From Otatea glauca (taxonomy: Eukaryota; Streptophyta; Magnoliopsida; Poales; Poaceae): a DNA stretch of 64,000 nucleotides. Positions 45,525 through 56,889 of the stretch are shown here, in pieces (the stretch's first letter is position 1; every line of letters starts with the position of its first letter). Below the pieces are notes generated by a model that did no database searches, was not told the origin of the DNA, and saw only the letters and a program-made list of their open reading frames with translations. Position numbers and translations under genes: made by a program. The stretch spans positions 38,440,104-38,504,103 of the forward strand of contig CM070725.1 in the NCBI GenBank assembly GCA_036346275.1, given 5' to 3'.

Positions 45525-47081
45525 TCCGCTACGGCTACACTACCGTCCGTGAGCCTGACTCTCTCGACTCGGCACTCACTAATCCTCATTAGAAGGCGGC
45601 CATGGATCAAGAATTCCAAGCACTGCAACGCAATGGCACATGGAGTCTTGTCTCTCCCACTCGCGGTCACAACATTATTGATTGTAAGTGGGTATACAAG
45701 GTTAAATACAAGGTGGATGGCAGTATCGATCGGAACAAGGCCCGTCTTGTTGTCAAGGGGTTTTGTCAACGCTATGGCATAGACTATGAAGACACCTTCA
45801 GCCCGGTGGTTAAGCCTGCTACAATTCGGTTGGTGCTCTCTGTAGCCGTATCACGTGGCTGGGAATTGCGGCAACTCGACGTTCAGAATGCATTCTTGCA
45901 TGGTGTTCTGGAAGAGGAGGTCTTTATGCGTCAACCCCCTGGATATGTTGATCCTCACAGACTACATCTTGTGTGCCGGCTTCACAAGGTGCTCTATGGG
46001 TTGAAACAGGCGCCTCGTGCATGGTATGCTCGCTTGAGCTCCAAGCTGCAAGAGTTGGGAATTTGACCCTCTCAAGCCGAAACCTCACTGTTCATCTACA
46101 TTAGTGGTGCTACAATAGTGTATGTCCTTATATATGTTGATGATATTATTGTCACCGGCTCTTCATCCTCGGCGTTGCAGACTCTCCTTCGAGCTCTTCA
46201 GCATACCTTTGCTCTCAAGGATCTCGGTGAAATCCACTTCTTCCTTGGCATTGAGGTGACAAAATTTGCTGATGGCATCCTTCTCTCACAGTCCAAGAAT
46301 GTGGCTGATCTTCTTCGTCGTGTTGGCATGATGGCTTGCAAAGGGGTTTCTACTCCTATGTCTACTACCGAGAAGCTCTCACTCTCCCTTGGGGAACCAC
46401 TCGGTCCAGAAGAGGCGACCAAGTACAAAAGCACCATAGGTGCTCTTCAGTATCTTGTCCTCACTCAACCCGACATAGCTTACTCCGTAAACAAGGTGTG
46501 TCAGTTCCTGCATTCTCCTACTAGCGTGCATTGGACGGCGGTGAAGAGGATACTTCGATATCTCAATCACACTGCAACGACTGGTATGAATATTCTCAGG
46601 TCTCCTTCCACCTTGGTGAGTGCCTTCTCCGACGCCGATTGGGCAGGATGTCCGGATGATAGGAAATCTACAGGTGGTTTTGCTGTGTTTTTTGGGTCCG
46701 ACTTGATCTCATGGAGTGCGCGCAAACAGGCAATAGTTTCTCGCTCAAGCACTGAGGCCGAATATAAAGCTCTTGCTAATGCTACAGCAAAGATTGTTTG
46801 GGTGCATTCAGTCCTTGATGAGCTTGGCGTGTTCCAATCTCGAACAGCATGCTTGTGGTGTGACAACCTTGGTGCTACATACCTCTCTGCGAATCCTGTC
46901 TTCCATGCTAGGACTAAGCACATAAGGTAGACTTTCACTTTGTCCGAGAGCGCGTTGCGCGCAAGGTCCTCGACGTTCGATTTATTCCTTCTCGAGATCA
47001 AGTGGCGGATGGTTTTACCAAACCACTGTCAGTACGACAACAAGAGGAATTCAGACGCAATCTCAATCTTCATCAGTTGTG
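45525..47081 (+). pseudogene. copia reverse transcriptase and RNase H
   Basis: Reverse transcriptase begins near 45530 and has a TAG at 45591-45593, then MDQEFQALQRNGTWSLV, LVVKGFCQRYGIDYEDTFSP, QLDVQNAFLHG and LYGLKQAPRAW. A TGA at 46064-46066 interrupts it. It continues in the same frame with LIYVDDIIVTG (46127-46159, intact YVDD), FALKDLGEIHFFLGIE and the RNase H part SDADWAGCPDDRKSTGG and SSTEAEYKAL. The frame is lost at KHI near 46925, and the tail (DFHFVRER..., FTKPL) lies in another frame. Confidence 0.93.
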
Positions 47082-47093
47082 ATTGAGGGGGGC
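47082..47093 (+). promoter_or_regulatory. Polypurine tract of the right copia element
   Basis: ATTGAGGGGGGC directly before the TGTTAAAAGG start of the 3' LTR. Confidence 0.85.
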
Positions 47094-47308
47094 TGTTAAA
47101 AGGATATCCTCTATTGTATACATGATCCATTGTATTGATAACATATCATGTATAGTTGGAAACAACTAATTTGTATCCCACAAGTTTAGGGATTCATCTC
47201 ATGTAACCATATGTACCTTGTGAATATATGGAGAAGGCATGCATACGGGTTAGGTGCATAAGCCACAACAATTCAAAACCAATCTGTCTCCTGTTCATTG
47301 ATTTTACA
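47094..47308 (+). repeat. 3' LTR of the right copia element
   Basis: 215 bp, matching 41188-41402 with few differences, followed by GGGCT. Confidence 0.96.
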
Positions 47309-47665
47309 GGGCTATGTAGAGGGGTGTCTAATGGGGGAGGTGGAGAGGCTTGGCTTTGGTGAGAGAGTGAGTAGGGTTTTAGGATTTTCGGTATTTTTGG
47401 GTGGGTGCGTCTAAGTTAGGAGATTTAGTGGTTTTTCTCCAGTACACATGTCAGGATCATCGACTAATGGGGGTAGCGGAGAGGTTGGCAATGGATAGGG
47501 AGGGACGGTGGGTCGGGGCTACAGAGAGGGGTGTCTAATGGTGGTGGGGGGGGGTTGGAGAGGCTTGGCTTTGGTGAGAGAATGAGTAGGGTTTTAGGGT
47601 ATTTTTGGGTGGGTGCATCTAAGTTAGGAGATTTAGCGGTTTTCTCCGGTACACATGTTAATTGT
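47309..47665. repeat. 207-bp tandem repeat, about two units
   Basis: GGGGTGTCTAATGG..TTGGCTTTGGTGAGAG recurs 207 bp later (47309 vs 47516). The copia element lies at the repeat boundary, and a third partial unit is at 41115-41187. Confidence 0.88.
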
Positions 47666-49004
47666 ATCTAAAATCATGAGTTCTATAGTCTAGAGGCGTT
47701 TTTAGACACTTTGAAAATTGCCCCAAAATTTGTACTCTAGAGACGGTTTTGAGACGATTCTAAGATGTTTTTGAGACATGTAGAATTCAATCTTGTAGAG
47801 ATGTTTTTGAGACGCTCTTTAATTCGCTTAAAGATTTTATTGTATAAAGACATTTTTTGAGACGCTCTTTCATTCGCCTAAAGATTTTATTGTGTAAAGA
47901 CATTTTTCGAGATGCTTTCCAACCCTATAGAGGTGGTTGACATTTGTTAAAAAACTACCTATAACTATTACAAGACGCAACTAAAGAAGTGAGCTTGTGA
48001 GGTTCAAGTTGTTAGTGCGACAAGTGTAAAAGAATTGTTCCATTGAGATCCATAGTTCGAGGACCAACCTTTGCAAGGGTCTACACATTTCTACACATTT
48101 TGTAGATTTTATTTTTGTGTGGTTTCGCTGTACTAGTAGTACAATTTAACACTTATATGTAATGCCTCTATTTTCTTAGATACACAATAAAGCGTCCGTG
48201 TAAAATGCCACAGATGATATAGAGGTGTTCTAATAAAATACCTCTTTATTCATAGAGACGATGCATAGGTAGGAGCTAGCTTATGAGACATTTTTTATAT
48301 TTAGAGAATGTATTACGAATGCAGATACATAAAAAAAACGCCTCTACTATAGTAAGAAAAGGCATCTATATGGGATTTGTGTTGCAGTGAAACTCCTTCA
48401 TCGCGTGCAAGAGAATTTTTGGCGCGTCAACCAATTTTTTTCCCCTACAGAGACAGTGGGGAGATGGAAAAGTATTTTCCTTTCCCTTACTTGCTACCAA
48501 CACTTGTATGCCTTTTTTCCTGACAGTTATCCGGTCTCCGACAGAAAAACTAACTTATTCCAGACGTGATTATATATGAAACCCGTCACAAAATATAAAT
48601 TTCCTGTCGGTATGTTAGGGGGCCGTCAAGAAAATTGCCGGCCGTCACTGGACATTGATACAAGATAGAGAGGTGCTTCAATGCTTTTCTTTTTTACAGT
48701 TACACAAATATTAAAGCATGAATGAAGGGTAGATGGAGATTACTTACCCCTTCGCTTGCTTCAAGATTTGTGCAACTTGTATTAGAAGGGAAAGCATTGA
48801 AGCACTGCTCAGATAGAGAGGTAGTGGCTTCTTGACACCCCTAAGGTAGTGGCTTCTTGACACCCCTAACTGCAAGTCTACAGCCAGCCACGGCAATGGC
48901 ATCCTCGTTTTACATGCGTATCCTCCCTCTATTATACTTCGTAGAGTTCCTGCCCTCACAGCGTTTTGAGCCGGCTCGGCTCGCGGCTCGAGCCGAGCCA
49001 CGAA
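47666..49004. other. Spacer with short tandem repeats, no gene seen
   Basis: Contains a 50-bp unit GAGACGCTCTTT..AAAGACATTTTT twice (47809-47908) and a 25-bp unit GGTAGTGGCTTCTTGACACC twice (48820-48869). Repeated TAGAGGCG / GAGACG words suggest remains of a DNA transposon. Confidence 0.55.
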
Positions 49005-49130
49005 AAAAATTACGCTTAGTTCCTTTTTCCGAAAAAATTACGTTTAGGTCCTTTTTCAAAAAATTACGTTTAGGTCCTTTTTTGAAAAAAAAAATACGAT
49101 TAGACCCTTTTTAAAAAAAAAAGAATATGT
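49005..49130. repeat. Minisatellite, left part
   Basis: About four units of AAATTACGTTTAGGTCCTTT (+ T/A-rich tail), about 28-32 bp each. The array resumes at 60256 on the other side of the gypsy element. Confidence 0.88.
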
Positions 49131-49135
49131 GTTAC

Positions 49136-50198
49136 TGTCGAATACTCATAAAACAGGGGTGCACCAACGGCCCAATTGCAACAAGCAAAGCCCAGAGCGA
49201 AAAGAAGGCGGCCTCGAATCGGCCCACCTAAGCAGGCCGTCCCGCCTGCTACCCAAATGCCTCTGAGACCATTCAGGAGACCATTCCCGACCGGTCCCGA
49301 CTCGACTCAGCGAGGTTCCCGACCCGCGGCGGGGCGGGATCCCGCGACTCCGACTCAGCGAGGTTCCCGACCCCGCGGCGGGGCGGGATCCGCGACTCCG
49401 ACTTCAGCGAGGTTCCGACCCCGCGGCGGGGCGGGATCCCGGCTCGACCGAACCATGATAATCCCGCGAGGGCGCGTCGCGCGCGGAGTCCCGTGTCAAC
49501 CTAAGGCCACGTGCCCCACGAACGGTCATTCGAAGTGGCGAGCGAGGCGGTGGTCCTTCCCAAAACGGTTTGATAGGCTGCTGAAGCCCGTCTCTGTCCC
49601 ATCACCACCACCCACAAGGTGCAGGACACGCTCTCCCGAGGCAACTCCAACGCGTCACACGCGACTACGTCGGCACCCACATGGATCACGAGAGCGGCTA
49701 TGCCACTTCGGAGGATTACCTAACCGCTCGACCGGCTAGACCACCGACCAAAGCATAGGCTCGTGCGGCGACCGGTCGGCGAACAAGCGACCGATCGGCG
49801 AGCGATTGGCGACGGCGGGCAAGAAGCCCTAGAAGTAGCTCGCTGGCGCCGCCAATTCTCGATGTAACTCGCCCCTTCAGACGAGTAAAAGGAGGCGGAA
49901 CCTCCTAACGGGCAAGGAGTAAGAGCTACAAGAGAGCTTTTTCCTCTTCTTCCTCTTCTTCTTTTCTTCTCCTTACGAGAGCTAAGTTTAGATCATTCTA
50001 GTGTTGAGGCTCCACCTCTCGCTTGTAAAAAACTTCGGTGCGATCATCCGCTTTTGATGAATACAACACCAACGCCTGGCCCCGGGTAGGGACCTTGGCC
50101 CGAACCAAGATACATCTTGGACTCGGTGGTCTAACCATTCGAGGCGAGAACGCGCGCCCTTAGACTTACAAATTTACTTGCCGCGCCAAACGCCGGCG
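49136..50198 (+). repeat. 5' LTR of the gypsy element
   Basis: 1063 bp. The end reads GCCGGCG where the 3' LTR has GCCGACA, so the terminal CA is mutated. It contains a threefold ~48-bp GC-rich repeat at 49300-49446 (CAGCGAGGTTCCCGACC, GCGGCGGGGCGGGATC). Confidence 0.93.
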
Positions 50199-50217
50199 GT
50201 TAGCGCGCCAGTAGGGG
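50199..50217 (+). promoter_or_regulatory. Primer-binding site region of the gypsy element
   Basis: GTTAGCGCGCCAGTAGGGG follows the LTR. The GCGCGCCAG-GTAGGGG form is familiar from grass gypsy elements; the cognate tRNA was not determined. Confidence 0.55.
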
Positions 50218-50259
50218 CTTGCGCGTCTTGGCGACATCTCCGGATTCCCATTCGTCTCC

Positions 50260-51900
50260 TTGATGGCATTCTTCTCCAACGACGGCATGGCGTGTTCGGG
50301 AGCGGATCCGCCGGCTCCCTCGGCTTCACCGTCACCTCGGAGGAAGCTCACGCTCATCCCAGCTGCCCGGGCGGCGCTGCGGAGCACAGACACCATCTCC
50401 GCGGCCGTCCCCACTCCGCTTGGCGCCCCGCGAATCCCAGCCGGAACACGAGCGCTATACCTCCTTTGGCGAAAGCCCTCCGGGCCAGCGCAGGAGATCC
50501 GTCACCTCCCGCTTTGCTCACGACTTGTAGCTATGGCGGCTACATGCCAACCTCCGTCCACGAGTTCTTTGGAAGACTCTTCCGACCACGGCTCCAGCCC
50601 CGACACGAGTATCCCACTGCAGCGGCACTCTCGCGAGTGCAACGTGGCGGCACAATGATTGGCCGTAGCCACCGCGGCTCGACGGTCCCGTCCGCGACCG
50701 AGGCACGGGAGGGGAATACCAGCCGCGGCCTTGTGAACCTTCGAGCTCGCCGCGGCCCGAGCTCAACGCAACGCGGCTGGAGCCGAGGCGAAGGTGAGCT
50801 CGGCCGGCTCGAGCCAACTGGAGCAGGGCGAGCCCGAGCCCGCGCAAGTCTTTGGCGGCGCGCCTGGCGCGCCAAGAGCACCACAAGTTGGGGCGAATCC
50901 GGCGCCCCAGTTTTCTCTCACGCAAGCCAAAACGTGGCTGCGGCCGCACTTGCTCCGAGGCCTTCCGGAGCCCGCAAACCCGAGGCGAGCTACCTACGGA
51001 ACCTTCGGGTGGTGGAGCGCTTGTGCCGTCAAGACATCTGAGCCTCCGGCTCCTACCACACCGGCGCTACTTCCGCCATCGGGCCCGCGTCTGCGCCGCG
51101 AGGCCGGTGGACTGTGCGGCCAAGACCGCACCCACCATGAACCACCCCAGGCCTCACGCACCCGGTGCGCCGGTGCCTCGGTAATGCCCTCGACATCCGC
51201 GCCACCCTCGGCGCCAAGAAAGATGGCGGAGGGCGCCGCCACTCACGTGTTGCGGATGGTGGCGCCACTACGCGGCCGAGCCCGATGGTCGGACCACGGG
51301 CTTTTTGCCAAGGGATCCGCCAGCGGATTTCCCGCCCGATCCGGCGCCTACCAACATTGCCAAGTACACCGGGCCACCAACCTGTGTCGGCTCAAGATTA
51401 CCGGCTCGCGTCTTGCGGGGGGAGCGACGGATGATCTCTTCATCATCCAAGACTACCTCCCCATCTACCTCGCGGACTCGGCTCGAGCTGGCTCGAGTAC
51501 CGCCTCAAAACGTCGAACGGGTGACTTGAAGAATCTCTTCGTCGGTAACTTCGGGGCACTTATAAGCGCCCAGTAACTCCTGGGACTGAAGGCTGCAAGG
51601 CGGCCGGGAGACTCTCGGGACTACATCCGGAGGTTTTCCGCTTGGTCTGCGAGCTCCCGACATCTCCGGCGCCGATGTCGTGGGAGCCTTCATCTGACAC
51701 CTCTGCAAGGCCTTGGTGCACAAGCCGGTGCCTCAAGCCCGGGACCGCAAGGAGCTCCTCGACATCGCCACCAACCACGCCTCGGCGAGGAGGCCGTAGG
51801 GGCTATTTTCGAAGGAGGAAAGGTCCAGCGAGGCCGGCGTCAAACGGGTCTCCTTCCGACCGCCCGACAAGCAGGCGGCACGGAAGCGATCCGTGAGACC
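50260..51900 (+). pseudogene. gypsy gag, frameshifted
   Basis: The retrotransposon Gag domain is recognisable around 51430-51800: LFIIQDYLPIYLADSARA, VERVTDLKNLFVGNF, then in other frames SWDLK, DYIRRFSA, ELPDI, and GEEAVGAIFE. The N-terminal half is Pro/Ala/Arg-rich low complexity. At least five frame changes occur in 500 bp. Gag would form the particle. Confidence 0.78.
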
Positions 51901-51959
51901 CAAGTGGTCGCCACGGTCGACCGCCTCGCTAGCGGCAGGCGGCCGGCCGTCGCCCCGAC

Positions 51960-54260
51960 CACCGAGAAATTGATGGGCGGCCCATGCCCAACCATGGGTT
52001 CTCCGTCAAGCACAAATCTGGGGCTGCGAAGTCTGGCGCTATCTCTCTAGCGTCCCTACCACGCCATCTGGGAGGCCATGCTCGCCAAGTTCATGGCGAT
52101 CCCGGCTCGCCTACCTCAAGTGAAGATGCCCGACCACATGGAGTCATTACGCGGCATCGTCTTTCGGCTGCCTTCAATCTGCGGCCTTGGCGGTGCGAAG
52201 CTCGCCTCAGCGGTCGTTGCCTCTGCGGAACTCAACAAGCTCGGGAGGAAGCGCGAGTCCGTCCCGAATCCAACCGTCGGCGGGATCCTTCAAATCCGCC
52301 GAGGACACGAAGGAGGTCACGGTCGATCCTCGTGATCCGACCAAGACCGTCTTGGTCGAAGCCACGCTCCCGCCAAATAGGAAGCGCGCTCGTCGACTTC
52401 CTCGCACTAACAAAGATGTCTTCGCATGGAGGTCCTCCGACATGCGGGCATTCAAAGGAGGTCGCCGAGCACTCCTTGAGCGTCCGACCGGGCTCAAAGC
52501 CGGTCGCCCAGCGCTGCGCCCCTTCGACGAGGAAAGGCGCGGGGTTATAGGAAGGAGATCGCCAAACTCTTGGCGGCGGGGTTAAGAAAGAGGTGTGCCA
52601 CCACAGTGGCTAGCCAACCACAGTACTTGTAAAAAGAAGAGCGGGCAATGGAGAATGTGTGTTGACTATACCGGTCTCAACAAAGCATGTCCTAAGGACC
52701 CATTCCCTTACCTCGCATCGACCAAGTCATCGACTCCACCGCTGGGTGCGAGTCTCTTTCCTTCTCGGATGCCTACTCGGGCTACCACCGTTGCGCTAAA
52801 GGAGTCCGACCATTTCGCGACTTCCTTCATCACTCCGTTCGGCTCGTTCGCTATGTCACAATGCCCTTCGGCTGAAGAACGCGGCGCTACATACCAGCGA
52901 TGTATGCAAACGTGCTTCAATGACCGGATCGGCCGCAAGCGTTGAGGCGTATATCGGCGATATTGTCGTAAAGACCGGGAAGGTGACGACCTTATCGCCG
53001 ACCTAGAAGAGACTTTCGCGAACCTTCGACGGTTTCGCATAAAGCTCAACCCAGAAGTCGTCTTGGGGTCCCCAAAGGAAAGCTCTTAGGCTTCATCGTC
53101 TCTGAGCGAGGCATCGAGGCCAATCAGGAGAAGATCTCGGCGATCGCAAGGATGGGCCCGGTCAGCAACCTCAAAGGGGTCCAGAGGCTGACCGGGTGCC
53201 TGGCGGCTTTGAGCCGTTCGTGTCTCGCCTCGTGACGCGAATGCCGCTCTGGTCGCTCAAGAAATCCGACCGCTTGATTGGACACACAGGCTCGGGAGGC
53301 CCTCACCCGCAGAAGGCCTTCCTGTCCTCGCCTCCATTCCTGGTCGCCCGGCACCAGGTGAACCGCTGCTCCTCTACATCGCCGCCACTACCCAAGTCGT
53401 CAGCGCGGCCCTCGTGGTGGAGCGAGCGGAAGAAGGCCGTGAGCTCAAGGTACAACGGCCGGTCTACTTCATCGATGAGGTACTTTCCGAGTCAAGACTC
53501 GGTACCACAGTGCGAAGTTACTCTACGCGTGCTCATCGCAAAGAGGAAACTTCGTTCACTACTTCGATCGACGCCATCACTTTGGTGACCACGTCCCCAC
53601 TAGGCGAGATCATCCACAATCGCGATGCCTCGGGAAGGATAGCCAAATAGGCGCTCGAGCTTAGCGGCCATGGCATAATATCGTCCCTCGGACGGCGATC
53701 AAATCGCGAGCTCGCCGACTTCGTCGCCGAGTGGACCAAGCCGAGCACCACCGGTGGTCGAAGACCCGAGCTTGGACAATGTACTTGACGGGTCTTACAC
53801 CAAGAATGGCGCGGCGCGGAGTCGTCATCATCTCCCACTCGAAGCGAGCTTCATACGCCATTAGGTTGCTCTTGGACGCGACCAACAACATTGCCGAGCA
53901 CGAGGCTCGTCAGCGGTCTCCGGATCGCCGCCGACCTCGGTGCCCGCCGGCTCTACGTCCACGGGACTCCAAGCTTGTCGTCGACCAAGTCATGAAGGCT
54001 GCGGAGCCTCGAGACACCGCATGGCAGCGTCTTGTCGAAATCGCCCGGCTCGAGGAGCGGTTCAAGGGTTTCGAGCTTCACCATAGCTACCGACGCTACA
54101 ATGGCGAGGCCGATCCACAGCCAATCTTGCCTCCAGCAGAGAGCCCGTCCCGCCGGGATCTTCGTCTCCGACCTCCTGCGGCCCATGTCGGTGGACTCGG
54201 CGGTGGCGGCCACCCGACCAATCGGCCACGGTCGCCGGCCAAGCCTGGTCGGGCGTGACT
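51960..54260 (+). pseudogene. gypsy protease, reverse transcriptase and RNase H, frameshifted
   Basis: The end of the protease region is at about 52050-52230 (AKFMAIPAR, GPHGVIT, VASAELNKL). Reverse transcriptase spans about 52340-53200: DPTKTVLVEATLPP, RTNKDVFAWRSSDM, FSDAYSGYH, KESDHFATSFITPFGSF, GATYQRCMQTCF. The catalytic box reads AYIGDIVVKT (52948-52977): the first Asp of Y-x-D-D is Gly. RNase H follows, with LYVHG, SKLVVDQVMKAAEPRD and ERFKGFELHHSYRRYNGEAD (53950-54115). Almost every segment is in a different frame. It is inactive. Confidence 0.85.
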
Positions 54261-55430
54261 TGGCGGATCGCCCGTGGTGTGCTAGCACTTGAGTCCGACC
54301 GGAGGAGGCCCTACATCGACCGTTTGTGGACGGGTCACTTCCCAGACCGACCGAGGCCGGCGCCTCGCCGGTGGCAAAATCCTTCGTCTGATCGGCTGAC
54401 CTCTACAAAGGAGTCCCTCCGGGTCCTCCAAAAATGTATCTTGACCGACCAAGGAAAGCAATTTCTGGGCGACATACACAATAGTCTGCGGTCACCACGC
54501 AGCACCCGATCTCTTGTGGGAAAGGCCTTTCAACAAGGTTTCTCTCGGCCAACCGTGTGTCGGGCGCAGAGCATATCGTGCGCACTGCGAAGGATGCGAT
54601 TCTTTGCTCGTGACGCATCCGCCAACCAAGCTTCTGAGCGATCCCCATCACGTGGCCTTTTGCCGTGCAGGGACTCGATTTGGTCGAACCTTCGAGAAAG
54701 CGCCGGGGCTTCACCCACTGCTCGTCGCGGTAGATAAGTTCACCAAGTGGATAGAGGCCAAGCCGGTCGTGGCGCCACGTCGGTACAAGCGGCCATCTTC
54801 TTCCGCGACATCGTTTTTAGGTTTGGAGTCCCAAACTCCATCATCACCGACAACGGAACACGAGTTCACGGGAAGGAATTTCTCGAGTTCGTGGCGACTT
54901 CAACATCCGTGTCGATTGGGCGTGATAGCCCATCCGCGGACTAACGGCGGTCGGCGCACTAACGGCATGATCCTTCAGGACTCAAGCGCGGATCTTGATC
55001 GGCTCAAGCATTTCGCGGGCGCTGGTAGCCGAGCGCCCTCCGTCCTCTGAGTCTGCGGACCACGCCGACCGGCGACGGGTTCACACCCTTCTTTATGGTG
55101 TTGGTGGCCGCCGTTTTGCCCATCGACACGGAATCGGCTCCCGAGATTGCAAGCCGATGAGGCTCGGGGCTCGCCTGCAACAAGACGCCATCGACCATTC
55201 GGCGAGGCGCGCGGCGTGGCCGTCTGCGGTCGGCGGATATCAACAAGCCTGCGCCGCTACCACGGCCGCCAAGTTCGAGGACGATCCTTGGTAGGGCGAC
55301 TTGGTTCTGCGTCGGTCGGACAACCAAAGATAAGCACAAGTGGCGCCCCACAGGAGGGTCCTTTCACCGTCGTGGAAGTTCTCGACACGCACCTTCGACT
55401 CAAGGGCCGATGGTCGCATCCTCCCTAATG
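54261..55430 (+). pseudogene. gypsy integrase, frameshifted
   Basis: Readable pieces in order: DQGKQFL, HIVRT/CEGC zinc-region words (54560-54620), LVAVDKFTKWIEAKPVV (54720-54770), FRDIVFRFGVPNSIITDNGT (54795-54860, second catalytic Asp), AHPRTNG (54930-54950) and, near the end, GPFTVVEVL (55355-55385). This is the gypsy-type integrase of Tat-lineage elements. Indels every 50-150 bp break it. Confidence 0.85.
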
Positions 55431-55587
55431 CCCGAACATTGAAAGGTTAAGGCGATTCTATCCCTAAGCTCTTTTCTTTTTCTGGTATAAGTCTTTGCCT
55501 TTCTCCCAACCGAGCACCTGGTCGCCACGTGACGACTCGGGGGCTGCCCCGTGGGCGCCCCCGTTCAGGCCGCTTCCGGATGGTGTC

Positions 55588-55955
55588 TGTACGGGTCGGT
55601 GACCCAGCCGACCACGAGGTCTATCCCGAGCGGTAACCCTCTCGACCCGAGTGCTACGGCCTCGCCCGGCCGGCTATGGTTGCCCGATAGCACTCGCGGA
55701 AGAAGGAAGCACTGAGTGGGATGACCTTACGTCGATTGGGAACAATCTTCCCCACGAACTCGGCTAACTCACGTACTCATGTGGGTGGTGACCCGACTAG
55801 TCACAGAGTCTATCCCGGCGGTAACCCTCTCGACCAGCGCCTCGGCCTCGCCCGGCGGCTATGGTTGCTAAGTAGCACTGCGGAAGAAGGAAGTGCCCGA
55901 GTGGAAAAACCTTTGGCCGATCGGGAACACTCCGAACCCCATGAGTCGCGTAACT
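55588..55955 (+). repeat. Duplicated ~195-bp segment in the gypsy 3' spacer
   Basis: TCTATCCCG-GCGGTAACCCTCTCGAC, GGCCTCGCCCGG and GCGGAAGAAGGAAG occur in order twice, about 195 bp apart (55619 and 55808 on). Confidence 0.82.
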
Positions 55956-56889
55956 ACCGCATAAACAAGACTCCTATCCTCTTGGCCCTCTCCAATTGAC
56001 CCGACCTACGCGGCTATGGTTTCCTTCTACGGCTCTCTGGCGTTTTTCTTGCTTTAGGGACGGAGACGGCGAAGAAAGCGAAAGCGTGGCTACCCGAGGC
56101 ACCCCAACAACGTACTTATAGGAGGCGGCGGGCCGCCGACCGAACGGACGCCTCCTCGAGCGAATCGTCGTGTCCGCCCTCGTCATGCATCACGCCGGCA
56201 CGTAACTCCGATTTCCAATTCCACTCGCATTTAATCTGTCGCGTCGGGTTGCGAGTCATAAAGCGCCGCCCGACAGCGTGTCCGTTACCTCTTGGTCTCC
56301 GCCTTTTGGCCGGGACGGTTGTTCGAGGCGCGAGAGGCCCATTGGGCGCTGCGGTCCCAAGATGGCAAAAGCTTTGTGGCTTGCGCCGAGGCCCACCCAA
56401 AGTCATGGGTTCAAAAGGCCTAACCCACCGGATGGGCGTAGGGCGCCCAGTGAAACAGAGCAAGGGGCAAGTGCGAGTGAGCCCACGGTGGGTCCCGGTT
56501 GGGTCGGTGACGACCAGTCACCTCTACTCGCGTCGAGACCATACTTCACACTCTCCGGGAGCTCATCGATGGCGACGGCACGGTGTGCTCTGGGTGGTGA
56601 CGACCCGAGGTCCATCTGGATTGAGTAAAGAAAGGTTTCTTATGGGTCGCCCCACAACAGGCCGAGACACCCTACTGCGGGACCGTCGCTCGAAGGGTCC
56701 CCTTGGCGGGACCTCCCGGGACCCACTCGGACTACCGTTACTAGCTCCAAGAGCACGGCGTTCAAACCAACGCAGTAAACGCGCGTCGCTCACCCTCCAG
56801 GTCCCACACTGCGGATGGGGTAAACTTGTGGGATAGGCGGCGGCTACTCCTCTCGCGGCTTCCCTCGCGGACGGGGACTCGGGATGGAT
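55956..56889. other. Gypsy 3' spacer, no sense ORF
   Basis: About 930 bp without a pol-related frame. On the minus strand a TATAAGTA box (56120-56113) lies downstream of GTGGGTCCCACC-like motifs, which looks like a promoter pointing back toward pol. Confidence 0.5.
56113..56120 (-). promoter_or_regulatory. Possible antisense TATA box in the gypsy 3' spacer
   Basis: The minus strand reads CCTCCTATAAGTACG, GC-rich upstream. No antisense protein was recognised downstream. Confidence 0.35.

Larger units (their letters stand above)
41188..47308 (+). mobile_element. Ty1/copia LTR retrotransposon, TSD GGGCT, interrupted
   Basis: Two 215-bp LTRs (41188-41402, 47094-47308) start TGTTAAAAGG and end TTTTACA, with GGGCT at 41183-41187 and 47309-47313. 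The order is primer site, gag, protease, integrase, reverse transcriptase, RNase H, polypurine tract. A 1370-bp solo LTR sits in the integrase. The LTRs differ at only a few positions by eye, so the insertion is fairly recent. Stops, frameshifts and an integrase Asp-to-Asn change make it inactive. Confidence 0.96.

Noticed and set aside
48330..48389. GTTGCAGTG end that resembles a CACTA-like terminus (CACTGCAAC inverted)
   Set aside because: No matching left end or 3-bp duplication was found, so no element can be defined.
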